Positions 44,738 through 54,099 of a stretch of DNA of 64,000 nucleotides are shown here, one piece after another. The stretch covers positions 1 through 64,000 of the forward strand of contig CACKGK010000003.1 of assembly GCA_902599665.1 (NCBI GenBank), given 5' to 3'. Both the position numbers and the translations under genes were made by a program. How positions within the stretch are numbered: the first letter of the stretch is position 1; the number at the start of each line of letters is the position of its first letter. Under the pieces are notes generated by a model that saw nothing but the letters and a program-made list of their open reading frames with translations, did no database searches and had not been told where the DNA came from. This stretch comes from an uncultured Pelagibacteraceae bacterium. Lineage in GTDB: Bacteria; Pseudomonadota; Alphaproteobacteria; Pelagibacterales; Pelagibacteraceae.

Positions 44738-45553
44738 ATGAGTAAAAATTTAGAAGAATCAGGCTTAAAATCAATAGTAAGTGAATATGACTTATTTTTT
44801 ATAGATATCTGGGGAGTAGTGCATAACGGAATAAAGCTAAATGAGAATGCTGTCAAAGTTTTAGAAGAATTGTCTAAAAATGAAAAAAAATTCATATTAT
44901 TGACAAATGCTCCAAGACCAAACTTAACTGTTATTAATACTTTAAAAAAAATGGGGCTAAATAATTATTCCGATACAGTTTTTACATCTGGTGAAGCATC
45001 AAGAAGATATCTTTTAGAAAATTTCACTAATAAAAAATTTTTTCACTTAGGACCGCCAAGAGATTTTGATTTATTTAAAACTTTTCAGGATAATAAAGTA
45101 CTTAATATAGAAGACTCTGATTATTTATTATGTTCGGGTCTTTTTGAAAATCATGAAGATGACTTAGGATATTACAAAACCTTTTTATCAAAACATACAA
45201 CTAAAAAGATGATATGTACTAACCCTGATTTAATAGTTGATCGAGGTAACAAAAGAGAATATTGCGCAGGCTCTATAGCAAAATCATTTGAGGAAATTGA
45301 TGGCAAAGTAATTTATTTTGGTAAACCCTATCCTCCTGTTTATGAAATAGCAGCAGATATAAATAACAAAAAAATATTATGTATTGGTGATAATCTTAAT
45401 ACAGATATAAAAGGTGCTAACATTCAAAATTTTGACTCATTACTGATTACAGGTGGTATACATAGACAAGAAATTTCAAAATTATCAATTAATAATGTTC
45501 TAAAAAATTATGATGTAAAAATTAATTATTTTCAGAAAGAATTAAAATGGTGA
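44738..45553 (+). CDS. HAD-superfamily hydrolase, class IIA (TIGR01459-like)
   Basis: A 271-aa HAD phosphatase from the ATG at 44738. Motif I is DIWGVVHNG (nucleophile Asp in FFIDIWG), motif II is LLTNAPRP, and the C-terminal motif is LCIGDNLNTDIKGANIQ. TIGR01459 members are common in Alphaproteobacteria and act on sugar or nucleotide phosphates; the substrate is unknown. An upstream in-frame ATG at 44648 lies inside the groSL promoter and adds 30 unconserved residues, so it is rejected. Overlaps ribF by seven bases and begins the operon through pgi. Confidence 0.85.
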   Translation: MSKNLEESGLKSIVSEYDLFFIDIWGVVHNGIKLNENAVKVLEELSKNEKKFILLTNAPRPNLTVINTLKKMGLNNYSDTVFTSGEASRRYLLENFTNKKFFHLGPPRDFDLFKTFQDNKVLNIEDSDYLLCSGLFENHEDDLGYYKTFLSKHTTKKMICTNPDLIVDRGNKREYCAGSIAKSFEEIDGKVIYFGKPYPPVYEIAADINNKKILCIGDNLNTDIKGANIQNFDSLLITGGIHRQEISKLSINNVLKNYDVKINYFQKELKW

Positions 45554-46476
45554 AAAAATTAAAGATTTTTAGCAATTTTAATATCCCAAAAAAATATAAA
45601 AAATCAATTATATTGATTGGTAATTTCGATGGGCTACATTCAGGACATCAAAAATTATTTGAATTAGCTAAAAAATATAAATCAAAATATAAATCTAAAG
45701 TAGGTGTAGTTACCTTTGATCCTATACCTAAAATGTTTTTTAACACAAAAATTAAAAATTATAGAATATCAAATTTTAATCAAAAGGTAATTTATTTAAA
45801 AAAATTTGGTGTTGACTTTGTGATAAATAAAAAATTTGAAAAAAATTTTTCAAAAATTACTTATTATAAATTCATAAAAAATATTTTATCAGGAAAACTT
45901 AGATCAAAATTTTTATTTGTAAGTAATAACTTTAGATTTGGTTACAAAAGAGAGGGTGATGTGGCACTGCTAAAAAAATTTGAGAGTGATTTTGGTTATA
46001 ATTTAATAAACCCAAAACCTTTGATGAAAAATAAAAAAATAATTTCATCAACAATTATTAGAAAGTTACTTGAAGAGGGAAAGCTATCAAAAGCAAATAC
46101 TTTTTTAAAAAGAAACTGGGAAATTGAAGGAAAAGTTCAAAAAGGTAGAATGATGGGTCAAAAAATTGGATTTCCCACCTGCAATATCGATATTGGAGAT
46201 TATGTTATAGCAAAACCTGGTGTTTATGCAGTAAAAATAAGAATTAATGGTAGAAAAAAATTCTATAAAGGAATTGCAAATTTAGGTTATAGACCCACAT
46301 TTAATCAAAAAAAAATACTTTTAGAGGTAAATATTTTTAATTTTTCAGGAAATCTTTATAATAAAAAATTATCTGTAGAATTTTTAAAATTTATAAGAGG
46401 AGAAAAAAAATTCAAAGGAATCAGAGAGTTAAAAAATCAAATTAAAAAAGATATTTTAAAAGCAAAAAAAACATAA
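45547..46476 (+). CDS. ribF: Bifunctional riboflavin kinase / FAD synthetase
   Basis: A 309-aa enzyme making FMN and then FAD. The N-terminal nucleotidyltransferase domain has IGNFDGLHSGHQKL and STIIRKLLEEGKL. The C-terminal flavokinase domain has GRMMGQKIGFPTCNI, GVYAVKIRINGRK, and GIANLGYRPTF. Order ribF-ileS-lspA is widespread in Proteobacteria. Its TAA shares a base with the ileS ATG. Confidence 0.95.
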   Translation: MVKKLKIFSNFNIPKKYKKSIILIGNFDGLHSGHQKLFELAKKYKSKYKSKVGVVTFDPIPKMFFNTKIKNYRISNFNQKVIYLKKFGVDFVINKKFEKNFSKITYYKFIKNILSGKLRSKFLFVSNNFRFGYKREGDVALLKKFESDFGYNLINPKPLMKNKKIISSTIIRKLLEEGKLSKANTFLKRNWEIEGKVQKGRMMGQKIGFPTCNIDIGDYVIAKPGVYAVKIRINGRKKFYKGIANLGYRPTFNQKKILLEVNIFNFSGNLYNKKLSVEFLKFIRGEKKFKGIRELKNQIKKDILKAKKT

Positions 46477-49217
46477 TGAGCAAGGCACATTTAAACTTAC
46501 CTAAAACTGCTTTTTCAATGAAAGCTAATCTACCAAATAAAGAACCAGAATATTTGAAATTTTGGGATAAGATTAATCTATATGAAAAACTAAGATCTCA
46601 AAGTAAAGGCAAAGAAAAATTTGTCTTACACGATGGACCTCCATATGCGAATGGAAATATTCATATGGGTACTGCATTAAATAAAATTCTAAAAGATATA
46701 ATAATTAAATTTCATCAAATGGATGGTAAAGATTCAGTTTATGTGCCCGGATGGGATTGTCATGGATTACCAATCGAATGGAAAATTGAGGAACAATACA
46801 AAAAAAATAAAAAAAATAAAAATGATGTACCTATTATTGAGTTTAGAAAAGAGTGTAGAGATTTTGCAAGTAAATGGATTGATATTCATAAAGATCAATT
46901 TAAAAGATTAGGAGTAATTGGAGATTGGGAAAACTATTACTCTACAATGAGTTTTGATGCAGAAGCTCAAATTGTAAGAGAACTTGGAAAATTTTTAAAA
47001 GAGGGTAGCTTGTACAAGGGTTACAAGCCTGTTTTATGGTCAACAGTTGAAAAAACAGCTTTAGCAGATGCAGAAGTTGAATATCAAGATCATGTGTCTG
47101 ATACAATCTATGCAGCTTTCCCAGTTAAAAAATCCAATATTAATGAATTAACTGGTTCGAATGTTATTATTTGGACAACAACTCCATGGACGATACCAGC
47201 CAACAAAGCATTAGCCTATAACCAAAATTTGGATTATGTTTTATGCGAGATAGATAACAATGGTATTTTAGAAAATGAAAAAATAGTTATTGCAAAAGAA
47301 CTTTTGAGTTCAGTTGCAAAAGATACTGATTACAAAATTGAGATATTAAAAGAATTTAAAGGAAAAGAATTTGATGGAACTATCTGTAGCCATCCATTTC
47401 ATAAAATTGGATATGGCTATGATGTTCCAATGCTCGAGGCAAGATTTGTAACAACTGAACAAGGAACAGGAATTGTTCATTGTGCACCAAGCCACGGACC
47501 TGATGATTTTAATTTGTGTATCAATAATGGAATAAAAGCAATTGAAACAGTTGATGATGATGGAAGGTATACGAAACACATACCCATATTTGAAGGAACT
47601 CACATTTTCAAAGCAAACGATATTGTTATCGAAAAGCTTAAAGAACAAAAAGGTCTTTTAAACAACGGCAAACTAACACATTCTTACCCACATTCTTGGA
47701 GATCAAAGGCTCCTTTAGTTCATAGAGCAACACCTCAATGGTTTATTTCAATGGAAAGTCACAAATTAAGAGATAAAGCACTGAAAGCAATAAATGACAC
47801 CACTTTCTATCCTATTAAAGGGAAAGAAAGAATTAAAGCTATGATAGAGACTAGACCAGATTGGTGTGTGTCTAGACAGAGGGTATGGGGAGTTCCACTT
47901 CCAATATTTATTGCCAAAAAAAATGGAGAAATTCTTATCGATGAAGAAGTTTTTGAGAACATTGCAAAAATTTATGAAAAAGAAGGCTCAGATTGCTGGT
48001 TTGAAGATAATTTCCAGAGACTGCTTGGAGATAAATATAAAGCAGAAGATTTTGATAAGACGAGTGACATCGTAGAAGTATGGTTTGATAGTGGATCAAC
48101 TCATTCTTTTGTCTTAGAAAAGAGAGAAGATTTAAAATGGCCTGCATCAATGTATCTAGAGGGTTCGGATCAACATAGAGGATGGTTTCACTCTTCTTTG
48201 CTAGAATCTTGTGGAACAAGAGGCAGAGCACCTTTTGAAAGTATTTTATCTCATGGGTTTGTTGTTGATGGAAAAGGACTAAAAATGTCAAAGTCAACTG
48301 GAAATGTAATAGCTCCAGAAGATATTTTAAAAAAATATGGTGCAGATATACTAAGAATTTGGGTTGCCTCATCAAATTATGCTGAAGACTTAAGAATAGA
48401 TTATTCTATTTTAGACCAGCACTCTGAATCTTACAGAAAAATTAGAAATACTTTTAGATATCTTTTAGGAAATATACAAGACGAGTATTCAAAAGTAGAT
48501 TTTGATAAAATCGATTTAAATAATATTCCTGAATTAGAAAAGTATATGCTTCATAGATTATTTGTGATCGATGAAAGTTTTAATGAATACTTTAAGTCCT
48601 ATAATTTTCATAATTTATATAAAGAATTATTAAATTTTTGCACAGTAGAACTCTCAGCATTTTATTTTGATATTAGAAAAGATCTTCTTTATTGCGATCC
48701 AAAGGATTCAAAAAAGCGTTCAGATTGTATCTCTATCTTAAAAGTAATTTTAGAATGTTTATTAAAATGGTTTGCACCCATCTTATCATTTACTACTGAA
48801 GAAATTTTTCAATTAATTAATAAGGAAGATAAAAATGGAAGTATTCATTTACAAAAATTTGTTAAAATCCCAAATCAATGGAAAAATGAAGAATTAAATA
48901 GTAAATGGGATAAACTTAAATTAATCAGAGACGAAGCAAATATTAGTATTGAAAGCAAAAGGGCAGATAAAATTATTGGGTCAAGTTTAGAGGCAAATAT
49001 TGAGATAAAAATTAAAGATAAAGATATGTATAATTTGGCTCAAAACCATGATTTTTCTGAAATTTGCATTACATCCTCTGCTTCAATCTCGAATGATAGC
49101 AATTTAGGAAAAGAAATTGAGATCACTAGTTCAAAAGCTGTTGGGAATAAGTGCTCAGTTTGTTGGAAAATTAGAGAAAATATTTGTGAAAGAGATGGTA
49201 ACTGTCATCTTTCATGA
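46476..49217 (+). CDS. ileS: Isoleucyl-tRNA synthetase
   Basis: A 913-aa class-I synthetase. The HIGH-type motif is PPYANGNIHMGT (about residues 54-65), the editing (CP1) domain carries WTTTPWTIPANKA and GTGIVHCAPSHG-type motifs, and KMSKS is at residues 603-607. A C-terminal zinc-type module is short: CSVCW, then two further Cys in the last ten residues. Overlaps lspA by ATGA. Confidence 0.97.
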   Translation: MSKAHLNLPKTAFSMKANLPNKEPEYLKFWDKINLYEKLRSQSKGKEKFVLHDGPPYANGNIHMGTALNKILKDIIIKFHQMDGKDSVYVPGWDCHGLPIEWKIEEQYKKNKKNKNDVPIIEFRKECRDFASKWIDIHKDQFKRLGVIGDWENYYSTMSFDAEAQIVRELGKFLKEGSLYKGYKPVLWSTVEKTALADAEVEYQDHVSDTIYAAFPVKKSNINELTGSNVIIWTTTPWTIPANKALAYNQNLDYVLCEIDNNGILENEKIVIAKELLSSVAKDTDYKIEILKEFKGKEFDGTICSHPFHKIGYGYDVPMLEARFVTTEQGTGIVHCAPSHGPDDFNLCINNGIKAIETVDDDGRYTKHIPIFEGTHIFKANDIVIEKLKEQKGLLNNGKLTHSYPHSWRSKAPLVHRATPQWFISMESHKLRDKALKAINDTTFYPIKGKERIKAMIETRPDWCVSRQRVWGVPLPIFIAKKNGEILIDEEVFENIAKIYEKEGSDCWFEDNFQRLLGDKYKAEDFDKTSDIVEVWFDSGSTHSFVLEKREDLKWPASMYLEGSDQHRGWFHSSLLESCGTRGRAPFESILSHGFVVDGKGLKMSKSTGNVIAPEDILKKYGADILRIWVASSNYAEDLRIDYSILDQHSESYRKIRNTFRYLLGNIQDEYSKVDFDKIDLNNIPELEKYMLHRLFVIDESFNEYFKSYNFHNLYKELLNFCTVELSAFYFDIRKDLLYCDPKDSKKRSDCISILKVILECLLKWFAPILSFTTEEIFQLINKEDKNGSIHLQKFVKIPNQWKNEELNSKWDKLKLIRDEANISIESKRADKIIGSSLEANIEIKIKDKDMYNLAQNHDFSEICITSSASISNDSNLGKEIEITSSKAVGNKCSVCWKIRENICERDGNCHLS

Positions 49218-49705
49218 AAAGTGAAAATATAAAAAAGATAGTAATAAGTATTTTCATTTTATTGTCCATTTTCTTATTAGATAGAATATCAAAAATACTT
49301 ATTTTAAATATACTAGAGGAAACTGGACGAGTAGATATTTATATAAACTCATTTTTGAATTTTTATTTGGTTTGGAATAAAGGAATAGGTTTTGGCTTGT
49401 TATCCTCAGATCAGGATCTTTTTTATAATGTAATTACTATTTTAATTATTCTAATTAATTTTGTGATAATTTATCTATTATTTAAGGAAAAAGGACTGAA
49501 GTATTATTTTTTAATTATAATTTTAGGAGGCTCATTAGGTAATTTATTTGACAGAATATATTATAGAGCAGTCCCTGACTTTTTTGACCTAAATTATAAT
49601 GGATATCATTGGTTTATTTTCAATGTGGCTGATATATTTATAACAATTGGGATTATTTTACTTATTCTGGCTGAATTAATAAGTTATAAAAAAGTAAATG
49701 AATAA
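49214..49705 (+). CDS. lspA: Lipoprotein signal peptidase (signal peptidase II)
   Basis: A 163-aa inner-membrane aspartyl protease with four helices that cleaves prolipoproteins before the lipidated Cys. Catalytic Asp motifs: NLFDRIYYRAVPDFFDL and FNVADIFITIG. NKGIGFGLL is the family loop. It would process the lipoproteins encoded at 13108, 26639 and 49698 in this window. Confidence 0.96.
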   Translation: MKSENIKKIVISIFILLSIFLLDRISKILILNILEETGRVDIYINSFLNFYLVWNKGIGFGLLSSDQDLFYNVITILIILINFVIIYLLFKEKGLKYYFLIIILGGSLGNLFDRIYYRAVPDFFDLNYNGYHWFIFNVADIFITIGIILLILAELISYKKVNE

Positions 49706-50021
49706 AATCTTTATAATTTCCAAGTTATTATTCTTTTTATTCTTTCTATACTCATGTGGTGTAGGAGAAGCTTTGCAGGGGAAAAAAAGATCAGATCAAG
49801 GAGATGAATTTTTAATTGATAAAAAAAATCCACTGGCCATGCCTCCAGATTTTGATAAATTACCAAAACCAGGTGAAGCAAGCATAAAATCAACCAAAGA
49901 CATTGAAAGTGATCAATCAAACATAGAAAATTTACTTAAAAATAGTGAAATTAAAAAAGAAACTTTATCTTCAAAACAATCTACATCAATTGAAAATTCA
50001 ATACTAAAGAAAATTAAGTAA
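49698..50021 (+). CDS. DUF3035-type lipoprotein
   Basis: A 107-aa protein with a signal and lipobox (LYSCG, Cys at about residue 20). The mature start matches the alphaproteobacterial DUF3035 family: DEFLIDKKNPLAMPPDFDKLPKPGEA. The remainder is low-complexity Ser/Lys/Glu. DUF3035 genes typically follow lspA. Function unknown. Starts eight bases inside lspA. Confidence 0.83.
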   Translation: MNKIFIISKLLFFLFFLYSCGVGEALQGKKRSDQGDEFLIDKKNPLAMPPDFDKLPKPGEASIKSTKDIESDQSNIENLLKNSEIKKETLSSKQSTSIENSILKKIK

Positions 50022-50025
50022 ATAC

Positions 50026-51195
50026 ATGTTTTCAAAAAACATAATATTTAAAAATTTCCAACAAAAAAAAAATATAAAAGTAGAAAAAAAAATAAATAAT
50101 ATTTTAAAAAAAGAGCTAATGACAAGCGACCTGTTGTTAAGTTCATTTAATAAAAATTACAACTATAGCTATAAAAAAGAAATTTTAAAAAAATATAAAA
50201 AATTCGATACTATAAATTTAATTGGTATGGGTGGTTCAATTTTAGGTACAGAGGCAATATATGATTTTTTAAATTTTAAGATTAAAAAAAAAATAAATTT
50301 TTATAATAACCTTGATAAGCAAATTAATTTTAAAAATAAAAAAAAAACTTTAAATTTAATAGTATCAAAGTCTGGTAACACACTTGAGACCATATCAAAC
50401 TTCAATGTAATTCTTAATTCACAAAAAAAAAATAAAAATATAATAATTACTGAGAAAAAATCTAGTTTTCTTACTAAACTGGGAAATAAATTAAAGGCAG
50501 ATATTATTGAACATAAAAATTATATTGGAGGAAGATATTCAGTTTTATCTGAAGTTGGAATGTTACCAACAGAATTGCTAGGACTAAATGAGAGAAAATT
50601 TAAAAGGCTTAATTACTTAATAAAAAATAAATATTTTCTAAATCAATTGATTTATAACGTTAATTTCATATTTAAATGTGTTTCCAAAGGGAAAAAAAAT
50701 TCAGTAATTCTAAACTATGATGAAAGTTCTAATAATTTATTCAAATGGTACCAACAGCTAACGGCAGAAAGTTTAGGAAAAGATAATAAAGGTATTTTTC
50801 CTATTATTTCATCTATGCCCAAGGATAATCATAGCTTACTTCAACTTTATTTAGACGGACCCAAAAATAATTTTTTTACTTTTTTTGGAATTTTAAATAA
50901 AAAAACAAATAAATTATCAAATAAAAATTTATTTGATAAATTTTCAATTTTAAAAAATAAAAATTTAAATCAAATTATCAAAGCTCAAAGACAGGCAACG
51001 CAAACGGTTTTTAAAAGAAAAAATATACCTTTTAGAAGTTTTGAAATTTTGAGTAAAAGTGAGGAAACTGTAGGAGAGCTGTTTACTTTTTTTGTTCTAG
51101 AGACAATTTTGTTGGGAAGACTAATAGATGTAAATCCTTTTGATCAACCTTCAGTTGAGTTAATAAAAACTGAAACGTCAAAATTACTTATTTAA
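50026..51195 (+). CDS. pgi: Glucose-6-phosphate isomerase, short form
   Basis: A 389-aa SIS-fold isomerase interconverting glucose-6-P and fructose-6-P. Motifs: INLIGMGGSILGTEAIYDF, VSKSGNTLETISNF (phosphate loop), GGRYSVLSEVGMLP, KDNHSLLQLYLDGP and a terminal QPSVELIKTE. It is far shorter than the roughly 450-550 aa of common Pgi, with a cut-down N-terminus and insertions removed, but the key loops remain. Extremely Lys/Asn/Ile-rich. Starts five bases after the DUF3035 gene; its stop is interlocked with that of rsmD (TTAA at 51192-51195). Confidence 0.88.
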   Translation: MFSKNIIFKNFQQKKNIKVEKKINNILKKELMTSDLLLSSFNKNYNYSYKKEILKKYKKFDTINLIGMGGSILGTEAIYDFLNFKIKKKINFYNNLDKQINFKNKKKTLNLIVSKSGNTLETISNFNVILNSQKKNKNIIITEKKSSFLTKLGNKLKADIIEHKNYIGGRYSVLSEVGMLPTELLGLNERKFKRLNYLIKNKYFLNQLIYNVNFIFKCVSKGKKNSVILNYDESSNNLFKWYQQLTAESLGKDNKGIFPIISSMPKDNHSLLQLYLDGPKNNFFTFFGILNKKTNKLSNKNLFDKFSILKNKNLNQIIKAQRQATQTVFKRKNIPFRSFEILSKSEETVGELFTFFVLETILLGRLIDVNPFDQPSVELIKTETSKLLI

Positions 51196-51755
51196 ACTAA
51201 TTTACTAAATAAAATTTTAGATAAACCATATTTCTTTTTTTCCAAAACATTTAAAAACTTAGAAATATTATCGACTGACTTTTTGTTTCGGTGTACAATT
51301 ATTAATGTATTGATATCAGCTATTTTCAGAAATTTTATTTGATTAATTAAATTATTTATTTCTTTGTCTTTAAAAGGTGGATCTATAAAAATTACATCAA
51401 AAATTTCATTTTCTAAATTTGCATCTTTTAAATTATATGCATCACTCTCATATACTTTAGTTTTGCTCTCTAATTTTAAATTAAATATATTATTTTTTAA
51501 AATTTTTATAGAATTTAAATAATTCTCAAAGAAAACTACTTCTTGAGCTCCTCTTGATAAACACTCAATTCCAAATGAACCAGTACCAGAAAATAAATCT
51601 AATACTTTAGAGTTATTTATATTTTTAGAAACTTTACTCGAATGATCTAAAATATTGAAAATTGATTCTCTCACCATATCCCTCAGTGGTCTGGTAGATT
51701 TATCCAGAGGTATTAATAATTTTTTTCCTTTAAGACTTCCTCCTATGACTCTCAT
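51192..51755 (-). CDS. rsmD: 16S rRNA (guanine966-N2)-methyltransferase RsmD
   Basis: A 187-aa Rossmann methyltransferase. MRVIGGSLKGKKL at the N-terminus, RPLRDMVRESIFNIL, SAM motif VLDLFSGTGSFGIECLSRGA and catalytic motif IFIDPPF are all typical. Overlaps purD by four bases. Confidence 0.94.
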   Translation of the reverse strand: MRVIGGSLKGKKLLIPLDKSTRPLRDMVRESIFNILDHSSKVSKNINNSKVLDLFSGTGSFGIECLSRGAQEVVFFENYLNSIKILKNNIFNLKLESKTKVYESDAYNLKDANLENEIFDVIFIDPPFKDKEINNLINQIKFLKIADINTLIIVHRNKKSVDNISKFLNVLEKKKYGLSKILFSKLV

Positions 51756-53017
51756 TTATCTATTATTTTATATCCAATATCTTTTCGATAAAAACCGTTA
51801 CTCCAATTTAGATTTTCAATTTCTTTGATTACATTATCTCTTGAAGACTTAAAATTATCAGAGATACTAACAAAATTTAACACTCTCCCTCCATCAGCAT
51901 ATACTTTCTTGTCCTTTTTTTTTGTCCCTGCATGGTAAATAAAAAATGAATCATTATTCTTTATTTTTTCGATGTTTTGTATCTCTATATTTTTTTTATA
52001 AATATCTGGATATCCATTAGAACAAAGTACTACGCACATACTTTTTTTTTCTTCCCAAAGAATATTTTGGTTTCCTAAAGTTTCATCACAACAAGATAAA
52101 ATTAGATCTAATAAATCAGTGCCTAAAAGCGGCAAAATTGTTTGACATTCTGGATCTCCCATTCTCACATTATATTCTATAAGATATGGATTATTGTTTT
52201 TAATCATTAGACCAACATATAAAAATCCTCTGTAATTCTCTCCCATGTCTTTAATAGCCTCAAAAGTAGGATTAACAATTTCTGTAATTATTTTATTGTC
52301 AAGTTCTGCATTTATAAGTCCAGAAGGTGCATATGCACCCATTCCTCCTGTATTCTTTCCTCTATCTCCCTCACCAACTCTCTTATGGTCTTGAGCAGTA
52401 TTAAATCTTTTATAAGTTTTTCCATCTGAAAGAATAAAATAACTCATTTCATCTCCTTGCAAAAATTCTTCAATAAGAACTTGCTCAGCCAAACCAAATT
52501 TTCCATTAAATATTTCCTGAACCGCTTTATATGAACTTTCTAAATCTTCACAAATATAAACACCTTTACCCGCAGCTAATCCATCTGCCTTAACCACTAT
52601 AGGCATATTTGCATTTTTTAAATATAAAAAAGCTTCTGTAGCAGTTCTAAATACTCCAAATTGTGCAGTAGGAATATTGTATTTTTCACATATTTTCTTT
52701 GTAAATATTTTTGATCCTTCTAATTGTGAAACTTTTTTGTTTGGACCAAAAACTTTTACATTTTCTTTTGAAAGAAAATCAACAATACCATCAACTAGAG
52801 GTTTTTCTGGACCAACAATTACCAAATCAATTTCTTTTTCTTTAATAAATTTCAATAAACTCTCAAAATTATAATAATCCAGTTCTATATTCTGAGCAAT
52901 TAGATCAGTACCAGCATTACCTGGTATACAGTACAATTTTTTTAGTTTAGCAGATTTTGAAATTTTAGTAGCTATTGCATGTTCTCTGCCACCATTTCCA
53001 AGAATTGCAATTTTCAT
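51752..53017 (-). CDS. purD: Phosphoribosylamine-glycine ligase
   Basis: A 421-aa ATP-grasp enzyme for the second step of purine synthesis: MKIAILGNGGREHAIA, VIVGPEKPLVDGIVD, VKADGLAAGKGV, DHKRVGEGDRGKNTGGMGAY and EYNVRMGDPECQ. First gene of a purD-rsmD pair, divergent from DUF2093 by 26 bp. Confidence 0.97.
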   Translation of the reverse strand: MKIAILGNGGREHAIATKISKSAKLKKLYCIPGNAGTDLIAQNIELDYYNFESLLKFIKEKEIDLVIVGPEKPLVDGIVDFLSKENVKVFGPNKKVSQLEGSKIFTKKICEKYNIPTAQFGVFRTATEAFLYLKNANMPIVVKADGLAAGKGVYICEDLESSYKAVQEIFNGKFGLAEQVLIEEFLQGDEMSYFILSDGKTYKRFNTAQDHKRVGEGDRGKNTGGMGAYAPSGLINAELDNKIITEIVNPTFEAIKDMGENYRGFLYVGLMIKNNNPYLIEYNVRMGDPECQTILPLLGTDLLDLILSCCDETLGNQNILWEEKKSMCVVLCSNGYPDIYKKNIEIQNIEKIKNNDSFFIYHAGTKKKDKKVYADGGRVLNFVSISDNFKSSRDNVIKEIENLNWSNGFYRKDIGYKIIDK

Positions 53018-53043
53018 ATATTCAAATATATATCCTATAAATC

Positions 53044-53235
53044 ATGAACAGGTTAGCAAAATTAAAATATCTGCCGAATAATTTTGATATAATAGAAGAG
53101 GGTGATTATGTTATTTGTGCAGTGTCAGGAAAGAAAATTCCGCTACAGAATTTAAATTATTGGAATGTTGATGAACAAGAGGCTTATTTTTCTTATGTTG
53201 AAGCTTCAATAAAACAAGAAAAAGATACTGAATAA
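53044..53235 (+). CDS. DUF2093 protein
   Basis: A 63-aa conserved alphaproteobacterial protein. Core: KYLPNNFDIIEEGDYVICAVSGKKIPL, LNYWNVDEQEAYFS. The family has a CAV(T/S)GK-type motif and unknown function. It lies between the divergent purD and the convergent lpxL gene, the stops being three bases apart. Confidence 0.9.
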   Translation: MNRLAKLKYLPNNFDIIEEGDYVICAVSGKKIPLQNLNYWNVDEQEAYFSYVEASIKQEKDTE

Positions 53236-53238
53236 TTA

Positions 53239-54099
53239 TTATTTTTTCCACCTATTGTGTGTCCAAATCCATTGATCAGGATTTTTTAATATCATTTTCT
53301 CTAAGATGGTATTTAAATGTTCAGAAATTTCCTCTTGAGACTTTTCTGAATTGATTGCTATTGGCTGCGAAACATACATTTTAAAGTTATATTTTTCTAA
53401 TCTTTCAATATAGATTGGAACCAAATCACATTCATATTTTTTTATAATTTGAGCTGGTATTGTGGTCGTAGATGCTAAGTTTCCAAAGAAATTAATTTTT
53501 ATACCTTCTGTGACTCTTTGATCAATCATCAAAGCTATTGAGTTACCTTTTTTTAAATTTTCTAAAATTTTTCTCGTGCCTGATCTTCCTTTCCTAATTT
53601 GATTTCTACAAATATATTTGGTTCTTATCCTTTCCATTGTTTTATTTAAAAAAATATTATTAAGTGGCCTATATATTGCTGCTAAATTTATTCCGTGTTT
53701 CTCAATTTGCATGGCCATGAGTTCAAAATTGTTAAAATGTCCTGAGATAAAAACAACAGGCTTCTTGTTACTTTTAATTTTATTTAAATTTTCAATACCA
53801 TCTATTCTAAAAAACTGCTCTAACTTATTTTTTCTAAAATCTTTCAAGAACGGATATTCTGCTAAAATTCGCCCATAGTTTCCTAGAATATTACTAACAA
53901 ATTGGTTTTCAGAAATATTTATTACAATTTTGGACTTATGCAAATTTTCGATTATTGACTTTTTTTTTCTGAAAAAATTACCAAAATTTTTTCCAAGAAA
54001 AAAACCTAAATTAGATGCTGATTTATATCCTATAACTTTGCAAATAATAAATAAAAATTCTACCAATAGAAATTCAATAAAATATATTATTTTTTTCAT
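53239..54099 (-). CDS. lpxL: Lipid A lauroyl/acyl transferase (LpxL/HtrB family)
   Basis: A 286-aa membrane-associated acyltransferase. An N-terminal hydrophobic helix, the HX4(D/E) catalytic motif in ISGHFNNFELMA, then RPLNN, RKGRSGTRKIL and MIDQRVTEGIKINFFG. It adds a secondary acyl chain to Kdo-lipid A. Last gene of ubiA-msbA-waaA-lpxK-lpxL. LpxL versus LpxM/XL specificity is not decided by sequence. Confidence 0.9.
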   Translation of the reverse strand: MKKIIYFIEFLLVEFLFIICKVIGYKSASNLGFFLGKNFGNFFRKKKSIIENLHKSKIVINISENQFVSNILGNYGRILAEYPFLKDFRKNKLEQFFRIDGIENLNKIKSNKKPVVFISGHFNNFELMAMQIEKHGINLAAIYRPLNNIFLNKTMERIRTKYICRNQIRKGRSGTRKILENLKKGNSIALMIDQRVTEGIKINFFGNLASTTTIPAQIIKKYECDLVPIYIERLEKYNFKMYVSQPIAINSEKSQEEISEHLNTILEKMILKNPDQWIWTHNRWKK

